NCBI GenBank assembly: GCA_035570275.1
Contig: DATMNI010000277.1
Span: 1-60,867 of the forward strand
Direction of reading: 5' to 3'
Source: DATMNI01 sp035570275
GTDB lineage: Bacteria; Acidobacteriota; Terriglobia; Bryobacterales; Bryobacteraceae
Length of the DNA stretch: 60,867 nucleotides
Shown here: piece by piece, positions 46,914 to 54,847 of the stretch
Layout of the letters: every line of letters begins with the position of its first letter
Numbering within the stretch: the first letter of the stretch is position 1
Notes under the pieces: generated by a model
What the model was told of the DNA's origin: nothing
What the model saw: only the letters and a program-made list of their open reading frames with translations
Databases searched by the model: none
Position numbers and translations under genes: made by a program

Positions 46914-47666
46914 TTACTGGTTGAAGCGGGTGTTGTTCACGAACAGTGAAATACAATCGTCCGTGTGGAGCGGTATACGGGGCAGCAATTTGTCCAAGTC
47001 GGTCTGATCTAAGCCTGGCATAGTGCATGTCCCGGTGCCCGAGGCGTCGGGGTTGTTCAGGTACAGCCCAATTCTCTTATTCGGGATCAGGCTGCGCATC
47101 ATCTGGCTGAAGGCCTCGCTGGTCCGGCCAGTAGGGTGTCCGCCGGGATTCGCAGCGAATAGGGTCACATTCACAAATTCCTGGCTGCCCGGTTTAAATT
47201 GCGCGTGAAACTCGGGCATGCCTGTTATCCGGACGTTATCAATGCGGGAGAACTCGTAAGTGAGGACAGTGATGAGCGGGAAACTCTCGGCCTTTACTTC
47301 GCCGGAATCCGTGCCGGTGATCTCGACATCGCCCTTGCAATTTGCGCTCCGCGTAATGAGGTGACAGTGGTGAATTTGACGAGGGCACGGCAGGACAAAA
47401 ACGGAGCGCGCGGGAGGCGCGGTAGTGAGGACCGTCGTGTTCTCCACCTTGGCTACCTGCGCCGGGTCGAAAACCATCGAGCCGCCCTGGATGCCGGTTA
47501 CCTCGTAGGTGCCCGGACCGTAGGGCTTGATATCCGTATTAGGGTCTCCAGCCTGGACGCCTAGTTGGTAGTGGTGATCGTCGACCCAAGGAACGGCGAT
47601 CACGAGTCGATAAGGCTCCTCCACAATGGCGAAGAGCCCGTGAATAATGAGATTTAGCGTATACAC
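46914..47666 (-). CDS. Unrecognised 250-aa protein encoded after the CHAT protease
   Basis: I do not recognise this family. The start is a GTG at 47666 with AGGAGA seven bases upstream; the frame further up is the shadow of the CHAT gene. The protein begins YTLNLIIHGLFAIVEEPYRL, is beta-rich, and has four or more cysteines including PCPRQIHHCHLI. There is no clear signal peptide or membrane helix. It lies 43 bases after the CHAT gene and is closed by a hairpin, so it belongs to the same operon. It could be a protease substrate, an effector, or an inhibitor. The N-terminus lacks the cysteine expected of bacterial gasdermins. Confidence 0.6.
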   Translation of the reverse strand: MYTLNLIIHGLFAIVEEPYRLVIAVPWVDDHHYQLGVQAGDPNTDIKPYGPGTYEVTGIQGGSMVFDPAQVAKVENTTVLTTAPPARSVFVLPCPRQIHHCHLITRSANCKGDVEITGTDSGEVKAESFPLITVLTYEFSRIDNVRITGMPEFHAQFKPGSQEFVNVTLFAANPGGHPTGRTSEAFSQMMRSLIPNKRIGLYLNNPDASGTGTCTMPGLDQTDLDKLLPRIPLHTDDCISLFVNNTRFNQ

Positions 47667-47709
47667 TGTTCTGTCTCCTGAATCAACGGTGGATGGGCTA
47701 CTGTACTTC

Positions 47710-50700
47710 TTACGGCTTGAAAAATGCGAAGGCGGCCCAATAATACGGGTGCGCGCTCTCGGGCCGCTCCCGAACGAAAGCCGCCGCGTCGTGCAAGGCG
47801 ATGTCGATGGCGGCCCCTTGCAGCAGGGTCTGGTAGAAACGTTGCATGAAGTCCGCGGTACGTTCGCTATCCACGCTCCAGCGCGTGGCGACAACCGCCG
47901 GCACTCCGGCGCGCTGCAGTTCGTGAATCAGCGTATCGGGATTCCACTCGTCGCCAACGCCCAATCCGGCCGTTCGGCAGGCTGAGAGCACGGCCATCCG
48001 GCAAGAAGCCGAGAGGGCAAAATCGCGCCCGTCCAAAACCGCCGGAGTTCCGCCTTCATCGCTCGCCAGCAACAGGCCGCTGTCGCCGTGATGTCCGGCA
48101 AAATGGAAAATCGTCGCGCCTGGCAGCTCCCGCCGCACCCGGTCGAGATTGGCATCGGAGCCGGATAATACGACGGGGTCTTGGAACAAGGCGGCGATGG
48201 CGCCGGCTTCCCGCGCCGCGCCGGGCAATGGTTGTGTCGTCCGTCCCCGGTCGTGACTTTCCCCGGCGGCGGCGACGATCAACGCACGGGAACGGGGGTC
48301 GATTAGAGGATCTTCGGAAGCGTGGACACCCTCCAGGAAAATCGAATATCTGGCGGCTTCACCCGCCCATTGGCCCGAGCTGGCTACCAGCGCTTCCCAT
48401 GGCAGCCCGGCCAGCGGACCGTCCGGTTCAATCCAGACTTGCCCATGAAGCTGGTCCTGAACCGGCGCCAGAATGAGATCGTATAGCTCTCGACCCAAGG
48501 CTCGAACTTCGGCCAACGGCACCGCGGGGTCCCCACAGGCATGCCGGAAGCGCCCCACCAGGGTATCCAGCCGATCTTGACCTATGCTCGAAACGTGCAT
48601 CAGGACATGGTCTTGAGCCTGAGTCCAGATGAGAGTGCGGTCCCGCAGTACGGCGAACGAGATCACGGCAGCGGCGTTGGATGGAATCGCTCCACCGTGA
48701 TACTCGCGCCAAACCGCCCAGATATCGGCATCGGGCGCCGCTGCGATCAAGCTCGATTCCACCAGCATGTGGTACAGCGCGCGATTGTCGTTGGCCCAGA
48801 CCGACTGCTGTCTCTTATCTCGCAACGAGCTTCGTTCTTTGGTTGCAATGCCGTGAGCCATCTCGAGCGCGGCTACCGCCCGGGTTTGGTCGCCCTGGCG
48901 CATACAGACGCGCCCGAGGAGTTCATAAAACCGCAAACGAATGTAGGTATCGTCTATAGATCCCAACCCATCGGCGAGCCGGTCCAGGCGTTGACGGGCC
49001 GCTAAGCCGGCGCCGGTTCGAAACTCCGCGTCGGCGCGGCCCAGCTCGCAGTCCAAGACGTAGGTCTTATACTGCTTTTCCGCGGGCAGAGATTGGAACA
49101 ATGCCTGCGCCGTCTGGAATTCCTCAAAAGCCAACGCAACTTGGCCGGCGGTAAGCGCCAACGTTGCCACGCGGTAGTGACTCATGGCCGCCAGCGACTG
49201 GTTCGGCACGAAGGCGCTGGCATCCATGGCTTCGCGCTTAATCGCCAGGGCGGTGTTCGAGTTACCCGCACGGTTCGCCAACTCCACCATGGCGGAGTAG
49301 AAGTGGAAGGGCGAGATGGCTTCATGCGGGGCGGACCACACGTCCGCAAGGCCTGCGAGATTGCCGGCCCAAGCGGCATCGGAATCGCCCAGGTCGGCAC
49401 GGAAAGAGTTCTGGAAGGCCAGCGGGCGAAATACGGCGCCGCGATAACCGGCGTTCCGCGCGATGGAAACGGCGGTCGCCAGATCTTTCCAGGCGGGACC
49501 AAGCTGGCCGAGCGCGTACTGGCACACGCCGCGTTCGGTCCAGACCTGTGTGCGCAACCAAGCGTAGTTCACGGGAATCAAGTTCGAAAGCCGCTCATTG
49601 GCAGCCGCGCAATCTGAGCGCCTGACGGCGCGCTGCAGTGCATAAGCCTGCTGGACCGCGGCAAACTGGACCCCTGCCGCGTTACCCATGGTCTGAAAGA
49701 TAGCTTCCGCAAGTCCTGACAAGCGTTCGGCTTCGGAAACGCGTCCGCCGGCATTGGCCGAGACCGCCTGGGCCAGCGCGGTGAACGCCCGCTTCCCCAG
49801 CGGATGCGCAAGCCCCGCCGAGAGGTCAAGCAACCACGGGTCCTGGTGGCGTTCCTTTAGAGATGCGGCGACCGACTGAATCGCCTCGACGGCTTCCGCC
49901 TGCTCGGCGCTGTCCTCATGGCCGGCCACTTCAATCCAGGATTCGAGGACGGCTCGCAGCGCGAGTTCCGGATCCATGTCCTTGTAGCGGGCTTGCAAAT
50001 AGGCTCTGGGGGTCAGCAGTTCAGACCCACTCCGCTTGTTTTTCTCGATCTCCGACAGCCGCCGGCGAGCCTCTTCGGCCCAGCCGCCGCCTGGCTCACG
50101 GCTCAAGACTTCCTTCCAGTCCTCCGAGGCCCGGGAATACAAGTGCAGCCGCTCGTAGACAACCGCCCGGTTGAAGCGGAATTCGACATTCCTGGCGTCG
50201 CGTTGAATCGCTTTCGACAGCCACTCCGCGGCCGTGCTGTAATCCGCGCCCCGGCCGGTGGCTTCGCCACGCTCGAAAAAGGCGGTTGCGAGATCAGCCA
50301 TAAGCGCCGGGTTGTCCGCCCTGGTTCCTTGTGCGCTTTGGAACGCCAACAACGCCTGCTGGTAGTCCCAACGAAGTAGATCGGCCCGGCCTCGCGCCTC
50401 TAACCAATCGGGGTCCGACTGGTTGTTGGCAAGGGCGTTCGCGATATCCAGGTTCGCCTGGAGCAGCGGCCGGGATTGCTCCGTGGTTGCCGTCGAACGC
50501 TCCTGGCGCAACCGCGAATAATCGGCCCCAGGGAAGCGCATATCGATGGTCCGATTTTCCGCGAACGCCCGGGCCAGCAGGCGATTCGTGCTTTTCACCG
50601 ACGGCACCGCCATCATCCAGTAACCCACGCCCAGTAAAATCGCAGCGGCAACGCCCACGGGAATCGCCCACCTCCGCCAATTTCGTATCGGTCGCGGCGC

Positions 50701-51117
50701 CGGGCGGGCGGCCCGCTCCAACCGGGCGGCATATCGATCGATCGCTTCCGGCAAAGGCGCAGGCATAGGCTCTTCCGTAGGGTCATCGCGGAGGTCGGCA
50801 ATTGTCTCCTTAAGGGCCGCCCCGCAATTCGCACAGGTCGCGGCATGGGTCAGCAGGCGCTCCGCTTCGGCCGCTGACGCCTCACCCATCGCGACTGTCC
50901 ACCAGGATTCCGGGCCGGGACACACCGGTCCGGCCTCCGGGGCCTGCATATGCCGCAACTGATCGATGCGAGTCTGACCGATGCGGAGCAGTTCCAGGCG
51001 CTCGCGACAAATTGCGCAAGCTTCAACGTGGGCGAGATCTATCGGGCTAACGCTAATGTTATCGACAATGTTCTGGACTTCTTCGTCGGTAAGGTGTCTT
51101 TGCAAGTTCAGCGACAC
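47710..51117 (-). CDS. Anti-sigma zinc finger / TM / TPR / CHAT protease fusion
   Basis: A 1135-residue protein. The N-terminus has two HxxxCxxC ZAS-type zinc motifs (H30-C34-C37 and H91-C95-C98). One transmembrane helix spans 150-171 after an arginine-rich RPIRNWRRW, which puts the zinc domain in the cytoplasm and the rest outside. Residues 180-780 are TPR-like repeats. The last 350 residues are a CHAT caspase-like protease with catalytic His in FHFAGHH (about 1009) and Cys1047 in VLSACRTA. The start is a GTG with AAGGAAAGG upstream. It directly follows the sigma-factor gene by 15 bases. Inferred: it restrains that sigma factor until an outside signal is sensed. Confidence 0.85.
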   Translation of the reverse strand: MSLNLQRHLTDEEVQNIVDNISVSPIDLAHVEACAICRERLELLRIGQTRIDQLRHMQAPEAGPVCPGPESWWTVAMGEASAAEAERLLTHAATCANCGAALKETIADLRDDPTEEPMPAPLPEAIDRYAARLERAARPAPRPIRNWRRWAIPVGVAAAILLGVGYWMMAVPSVKSTNRLLARAFAENRTIDMRFPGADYSRLRQERSTATTEQSRPLLQANLDIANALANNQSDPDWLEARGRADLLRWDYQQALLAFQSAQGTRADNPALMADLATAFFERGEATGRGADYSTAAEWLSKAIQRDARNVEFRFNRAVVYERLHLYSRASEDWKEVLSREPGGGWAEEARRRLSEIEKNKRSGSELLTPRAYLQARYKDMDPELALRAVLESWIEVAGHEDSAEQAEAVEAIQSVAASLKERHQDPWLLDLSAGLAHPLGKRAFTALAQAVSANAGGRVSEAERLSGLAEAIFQTMGNAAGVQFAAVQQAYALQRAVRRSDCAAANERLSNLIPVNYAWLRTQVWTERGVCQYALGQLGPAWKDLATAVSIARNAGYRGAVFRPLAFQNSFRADLGDSDAAWAGNLAGLADVWSAPHEAISPFHFYSAMVELANRAGNSNTALAIKREAMDASAFVPNQSLAAMSHYRVATLALTAGQVALAFEEFQTAQALFQSLPAEKQYKTYVLDCELGRADAEFRTGAGLAARQRLDRLADGLGSIDDTYIRLRFYELLGRVCMRQGDQTRAVAALEMAHGIATKERSSLRDKRQQSVWANDNRALYHMLVESSLIAAAPDADIWAVWREYHGGAIPSNAAAVISFAVLRDRTLIWTQAQDHVLMHVSSIGQDRLDTLVGRFRHACGDPAVPLAEVRALGRELYDLILAPVQDQLHGQVWIEPDGPLAGLPWEALVASSGQWAGEAARYSIFLEGVHASEDPLIDPRSRALIVAAAGESHDRGRTTQPLPGAAREAGAIAALFQDPVVLSGSDANLDRVRRELPGATIFHFAGHHGDSGLLLASDEGGTPAVLDGRDFALSASCRMAVLSACRTAGLGVGDEWNPDTLIHELQRAGVPAVVATRWSVDSERTADFMQRFYQTLLQGAAIDIALHDAAAFVRERPESAHPYYWAAFAFFKP

Positions 51118-51132
51118 ATGCCTTTCCTTCTA

Positions 51133-51816
51133 TTAAAACGATTTCCCGGTCCGGATTCCCTTTTCGCCGGCGCCCACAAGTTCGATCCGCACGTTTCTCA
51201 CGCTCCGCTGCAACAGACTCTCCACCCCCTTCGAGGTTAATCCCAACGCAGGTATCGAAGCGATGTCCTGACTCGTAAACCCCTGGAGGTAGTAAAGCCA
51301 AAAGACATTCCGGTCGCGTTCTCGCGTACCTGCCGCGCCGGTACGCCTGAGGATTTCATCAATTTCACTCATTAGAAGCTGCCGCTCAACCCCTGTCGCG
51401 GATTCTCGGGCGGGCGTCGCGGCCTTTTCGACCCGGTCGGGTAACGCCGCAACCTTGCCCGATCCCCGCTTCAGAGCAACCTGCGCCTTACAGGAATCGC
51501 GTGCTGCGTTTCCCGAAACTACCTTCACGAACGCATACAGACCATCGGGCTTTTCGCTGTGAAACTCGCGGAGGATCCGGCAGTTGTTGTCGCACAGTCG
51601 AACGTAGACGTCCTGTATGAGGTCTTCCACCATAGCGGGTGAGGCGAGTCCATAGTCTCGCGCGGCGCGGGTCACATTTGAGGCGATGACGGGCTGAAAT
51701 CGGCGAACAAACTCATTCCACGCGCCCGGAATCGACTGCCTCAAGCAGGCTTCCAGCAGCTCGGACGGTGGCAGATCGGAAAGCACGGGGGATCTTTGGA
51801 TTTTATCCCATTCCAT
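51133..51816 (-). CDS. ECF-like sigma-70 factor
   Basis: A 227-residue protein with region 2 (EFVRRFQPVIASNVTRAARDYG, then DLIQDVYVRLCDN for -10 recognition) and region 4 (VFWLYYLQGFTSQDIASIPALGLTSKGVESLLQR, an unusually long helix-turn-helix). It directs RNA polymerase to a target set. A 40-residue linker separates the regions, and the N-terminus (SDLPPSELLEACLRQ) is extended. It is the first gene of the three-gene CHAT unit; its anti-sigma partner is most likely the zinc-finger end of the next protein. Target promoters are not visible here. Confidence 0.85.
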   Translation of the reverse strand: MEWDKIQRSPVLSDLPPSELLEACLRQSIPGAWNEFVRRFQPVIASNVTRAARDYGLASPAMVEDLIQDVYVRLCDNNCRILREFHSEKPDGLYAFVKVVSGNAARDSCKAQVALKRGSGKVAALPDRVEKAATPARESATGVERQLLMSEIDEILRRTGAAGTRERDRNVFWLYYLQGFTSQDIASIPALGLTSKGVESLLQRSVRNVRIELVGAGEKGIRTGKSF

Positions 51817-51988
51817 CCGGCTCCGCCCTTGATTTGATGCAGGCGACGTGGGCGATGCGTGCTGGTGGGACAGACGATGGATTCAGAGTCGAAATGGGCT
51901 ACCTGGCGCTTGAAGGGTTTTCGGTGCACTTGAAGCGCGGGAATTCGCGAGCCGATGCCGGCGGCATCTCGATCAGTCTGGTGGCCGG

Positions 51989-52648
51989 CTATCGTTTTCC
52001 GTGGTGCTCCAATTCGTGCTCGGAAATCACCTGGCGGAGCATGTTCTCCAGTTCCGCCACGCGGCGGGCCAGGTCGTCGATGGCGTCGCCTTCGGGGTCG
52101 GGCAGACGGCCATGCTCCAGCACGCCGCCTTCGGCACGGATGCGAACCACGCGGCCGGGAATTCCAACCACCGTCGAGTTGTCGGGCACCGGGTGCACTA
52201 CTACCGAGCCCGCGCCCACCTTGACGTTGTCGCCGATCCGGATGTTACCCAGCACCTTGGCGCCGCTGCCCACCACTACATTGTTTCCGAGTGTGGGGTG
52301 GCGCTTGCCTTTCTCGTTGCCGGTGCCGCCGAGGGTTACGCCCTGGTACAGCAGCACGTCGTCGCCGATTTCGGTGGTTTCGCCAATCACCACGCCGGTG
52401 CCGTGGTCGATGAAAAAGCGGCGGCCAATGGTGGCGCCGGGGTGAATCTCAATGCCGGTGAAGAAACGGCTGAATTGCGAGAGCACGCGCGGCAGCAGCG
52501 GCACGCCCCACAGGTACATTTCGTGGGCCAGGCGGTGCATCAGGATGGCATGGAAACCGGGGTAACACAGGAAGATTTCGACCACACTCTTGGCCGCCGG
52601 GTCTTCCCGGAAGATGGTGTCGATCTGTTCCCTGATGGCTCGAAGCAT
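51989..52648 (-). CDS. cysE: Serine O-acetyltransferase
   Basis: A 219-residue left-handed beta-helix enzyme that makes O-acetylserine, the first committed step of cysteine biosynthesis. The N-terminal helical part contains LCYPGFHAILMHRLAHEMYLWG, and the catalytic core reads IHPGATIGRRFFIDHGTGVVIG with the histidine of the catalytic pair (FIDHG). LGNIRIGDNVKVGAGSVV is the final coil. Length is shorter than E. coli CysE and matches the shorter Bacillus-type enzymes. The C-terminal tail is acidic and may carry regulation. A repeat array lies just upstream. Confidence 0.9.
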   Translation of the reverse strand: MLRAIREQIDTIFREDPAAKSVVEIFLCYPGFHAILMHRLAHEMYLWGVPLLPRVLSQFSRFFTGIEIHPGATIGRRFFIDHGTGVVIGETTEIGDDVLLYQGVTLGGTGNEKGKRHPTLGNNVVVGSGAKVLGNIRIGDNVKVGAGSVVVHPVPDNSTVVGIPGRVVRIRAEGGVLEHGRLPDPEGDAIDDLARRVAELENMLRQVISEHELEHHGKR

Positions 52649-52666
52649 GACGCGTACCTTAGTGGT

Positions 52667-52730
52667 TTACGCCCACACCCTGGTAGAATACTCCCACACC
52701 AGAAGTGGAATACGCCCACACCAGAGTGGA
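52667..52730 (-). promoter_or_regulatory. Three 21-22-bp direct repeats before cysE
   Basis: On the minus strand a unit containing CTGGTGTGGGCGTAT occurs three times with single-base changes, spaced about two helical turns apart, ending about 19 bases before the cysE start codon. The whole nuoI-cysE gap is occupied by it. Phasing suggests a protein-binding array or leader element. Confidence 0.4.
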
Positions 52731-52752
52731 TGACGCGCAAACCAGCCGGGAT

Positions 52753-53250
52753 TCAGTGTGCAGCCGAAGTTTCCGGTTCCACCACCGGGGGTTTGGCGCC
52801 GGCGGGCACGGGCGCCAGCATGTCCTCTTTCCTTTTGATCAGCGTCGAAGTGTTGTAACTGGCGGCTTCGAAGCCGTGGCCGTGGGTGATGGCATCGGTG
52901 GGGCAGGCTTCCACACAATAGCCGCAAAAGATGCATCGGTTGTAATCGATATTGTAAACTTTGGCGTACCGCTCGCCGCCTGAAATGCGCGCCTTTTCGG
53001 TATTCTCGGCGGCCTCGATATAGATGCAGTCGGAAGGGCAGGCGGCGGCGCAGAGGAAGCAGGCCACGCACTTTTCCATGCCGTTCTCATCGCGCTGCAG
53101 CACGTGGACGCCTCGGAAACGTTGTTCGAACCTGGGCGGTTCGTCCGGATAGTTATCCGTAACCGTGGGAGACATCATCTCCTTGAAGGTGATGCTCATG
53201 CCCTTGGCGAAAGCCGCCGCCGCACCCAGGATGTCGATTTTATTGGCCAT
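52753..53250 (-). CDS. nuoI: NADH-quinone oxidoreductase subunit I
   Basis: A 165-residue bis-[4Fe-4S] ferredoxin-like subunit of complex I. Both clusters are intact: CVACFLCAAACP and CIFCGYCVEACP. The RGVHVLQRDENGMEKC stretch before cluster one and ITHGHGFEAASY after cluster two are typical of NuoI. It carries electrons toward the quinone site at the membrane arm. An AGAGGCAG sequence precedes the ATG at 53250. No other nuo gene is nearby, so this is either a displaced or an additional copy. It sits between a thioredoxin-like gene and cysE. Confidence 0.9.
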   Translation of the reverse strand: MANKIDILGAAAAFAKGMSITFKEMMSPTVTDNYPDEPPRFEQRFRGVHVLQRDENGMEKCVACFLCAAACPSDCIYIEAAENTEKARISGGERYAKVYNIDYNRCIFCGYCVEACPTDAITHGHGFEAASYNTSTLIKRKEDMLAPVPAGAKPPVVEPETSAAH

Positions 53251-53305
53251 TCGGTCTGCCTCTATTCTAACCGAGGTTCCCGCCGGGAACCTAGTTGCGC
53301 GATCC

Positions 53306-53884
53306 TCAACCGGGCTTCCATTCGGGCACGTTATCGCCCGGGCGAAAGACGCTGACTCCGGCCTGGCTGCCCGACTGGTTACCCAACTGGCCGCCCGACT
53401 GGTTAGCTGACTTGCTAGCCGACTTGTTCGCCAACCAGGCGATTTCCTTCCTGCTCCAGCCCTCACTGACGAACGACAGGGTTCCAGTAGGCTCGACCAG
53501 GAACAAGGTGGGGACGCTGGCGATTCCATAGTCGTTGCTGACGGGAAAGCCGCTTTCCTCGGTATCCAGCAGCGTGGGAAACGTCACGCCGAATTCGAGG
53601 TTGAACTCGCGCGTATCGGCGGGATCGTTCTGCGAAATACCGTAGATTCGAAGCGTTCCGGCAGCGTGCGTTCCGGCAGCGTGCGTCCCGGCAGCATGGA
53701 TCCGTTCCAGGAAAGGAAAGGTCATCTGGCATACCGGACAGGTGATTTTGAAGAAGGCCAGCAGCACGGGTCCACGGGCGCGAAGCTCCTGCAGCCCAGC
53801 TTCGCCGCCATCGAGCAAAGGCAGCCGGAACTCCGGTGCACGGGCGCCTGTTTCGAGGAGCTTGTGGAGTCTGCGGGCAGCCAT
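53306..53884 (-). CDS. TlpA/AhpC-like thioredoxin-fold protein with coded tandem repeats
   Basis: A 192-residue thioredoxin-fold protein. FFKITCPVCQMTFPFLERIH has the redox CxxC (CPVC), and YGIASVPTLFLVEPTG provides the cis-proline loop. There is no leader, so it acts in the cytoplasm. Two low-complexity inserts are odd: a THAAG run coded by three 15-base units (53656-53700) right after the active-site helix, and a serine/asparagine/glutamine-rich tail of near-12-base repeats. The start could also be at 53899. It precedes nuoI by 55 bases. Confidence 0.75.
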   Translation of the reverse strand: MAARRLHKLLETGARAPEFRLPLLDGGEAGLQELRARGPVLLAFFKITCPVCQMTFPFLERIHAAGTHAAGTHAAGTLRIYGISQNDPADTREFNLEFGVTFPTLLDTEESGFPVSNDYGIASVPTLFLVEPTGTLSFVSEGWSRKEIAWLANKSASKSANQSGGQLGNQSGSQAGVSVFRPGDNVPEWKPG

Positions 53885-54013
53885 AATCTCAGTGTACATT
53901 GGCGGGACTGTGGCGGTGCATGCACCTTTACTCGCGGGGGGCGTCCAAGCGCGGCAGGCCAATCCGCCGCACTCTCGAAAGTCGCTTGTGGAGTTCGGCT
54001 GCGCGCCAACTCG

Positions 54014-54062
54014 CGGCAGGCGGATTGCCAATCCGCCGCAGGTTACCAACCTGCCCCACAAA
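54014..54062. repeat. Dispersed palindromic repeat family 2, copy 2
   Basis: GGCGGATTGCCAATCCGCC, a second palindrome GGTTACCAACC, then CCCCACAAAG. A partial third arm (GCGGCAGGCCAATCCGCCGC) lies at 53951-53970. The copy at 38291 shares the layout. Confidence 0.65.
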
Positions 54063-54125
54063 GGCCGCTCGCCGACGACGTTCGGCGAAGCATTTGACCC
54101 GGCCCGCGGCCCAGTAGGGTCGCGG

Positions 54126-54659
54126 CTACACCAGCACGCCGGCCAGCACTTGAATCGACGCTTTGCAGAACGCCGGCAGATCTTCCGGCTTGCGGCTGGT
54201 GACCAGATTGTTGTCTACCACTACTTCGGCATCGACCCATTGCGCGCCCGCATTGACGACGTCGTCCTTGATGGCGAAGAAACTGGTGGCCTTCCGGCCC
54301 CTCAGCATTCCGCCCGCCGAGCACAAGACCCACGGGCCGTGGCAAATGGAGGCTACCAGCTTGCCTTGTTTGTTCATGTCGTGCACGAACTGGTTGGCCT
54401 TGGCATGACGGCGGATGTGGTCCGGCGCATATCCGCCGGGCACCACCACGCCGTCGAAATCCGCGGCTTTGACGTCGTCATAGGAGAGCTGGCTTTTCAC
54501 CGGGTAGCCCAGTTTGCTGCCATAGGTCTCGCCCGCCTTGGCGCCGACCGTCACCACCGTGGCTCCGGCTTCCTGAAAGCGGAACAGCGGGTACCAGACT
54601 TCCATTTCCTGATACAGCGTGTCCACAAGAATCGCGATCTTTTTTCCGGTAAGGTCCAT
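54126..54659 (-). CDS. DJ-1/PfpI-family protein (class I glutamine amidotransferase-like)
   Basis: A 177-residue protein with the flavodoxin-like fold of PfpI/YhbO. The nucleophile cysteine is C106 in ASICHGPWVL, and the acidic partner is E18 in LYQEMEVWYPL. VVPGGYAPDHIR is the conserved oxyanion loop. Members act as protein deglycases, proteases or chaperones under stress. It is a cytoplasmic single-gene unit with repeats on its downstream side. I cannot tell which activity applies. Confidence 0.88.
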   Translation of the reverse strand: MDLTGKKIAILVDTLYQEMEVWYPLFRFQEAGATVVTVGAKAGETYGSKLGYPVKSQLSYDDVKAADFDGVVVPGGYAPDHIRRHAKANQFVHDMNKQGKLVASICHGPWVLCSAGGMLRGRKATSFFAIKDDVVNAGAQWVDAEVVVDNNLVTSRKPEDLPAFCKASIQVLAGVLV

Positions 54660-54847
54660 GTGTCAATGGTAGCGTGGAAGGCTTCACGCGATGGGATGCC
54701 GCCGCGCCATGAATGTTTTCGAGCAGGGGATCTGATCCATGACGTTTTTGGGCGGTTTCCGACATTGCGATCGCCAGTCGAGGCCATTCCAGCGGAGCCG
54801 TTAACCCGCTTGCGTTCACCCTCCCGTGCGAATAGAATTGCAGGGCA

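Noticed and set aside
46914..47666. Bacterial gasdermin next to a caspase-like protease
   Set aside because: Length fits, but the N-terminal cysteine used for lipid attachment is missing and I see no typical C-terminal inhibitory peptide. Structure prediction would decide.
46914..51816. Type III-E CRISPR accessory set (sigma, TPR-CHAT, substrate)
   Set aside because: No Cas7-11-like gene, no CRISPR array, and the CHAT protein has a membrane helix and zinc fingers absent from Csx29. Only the layout is similar.
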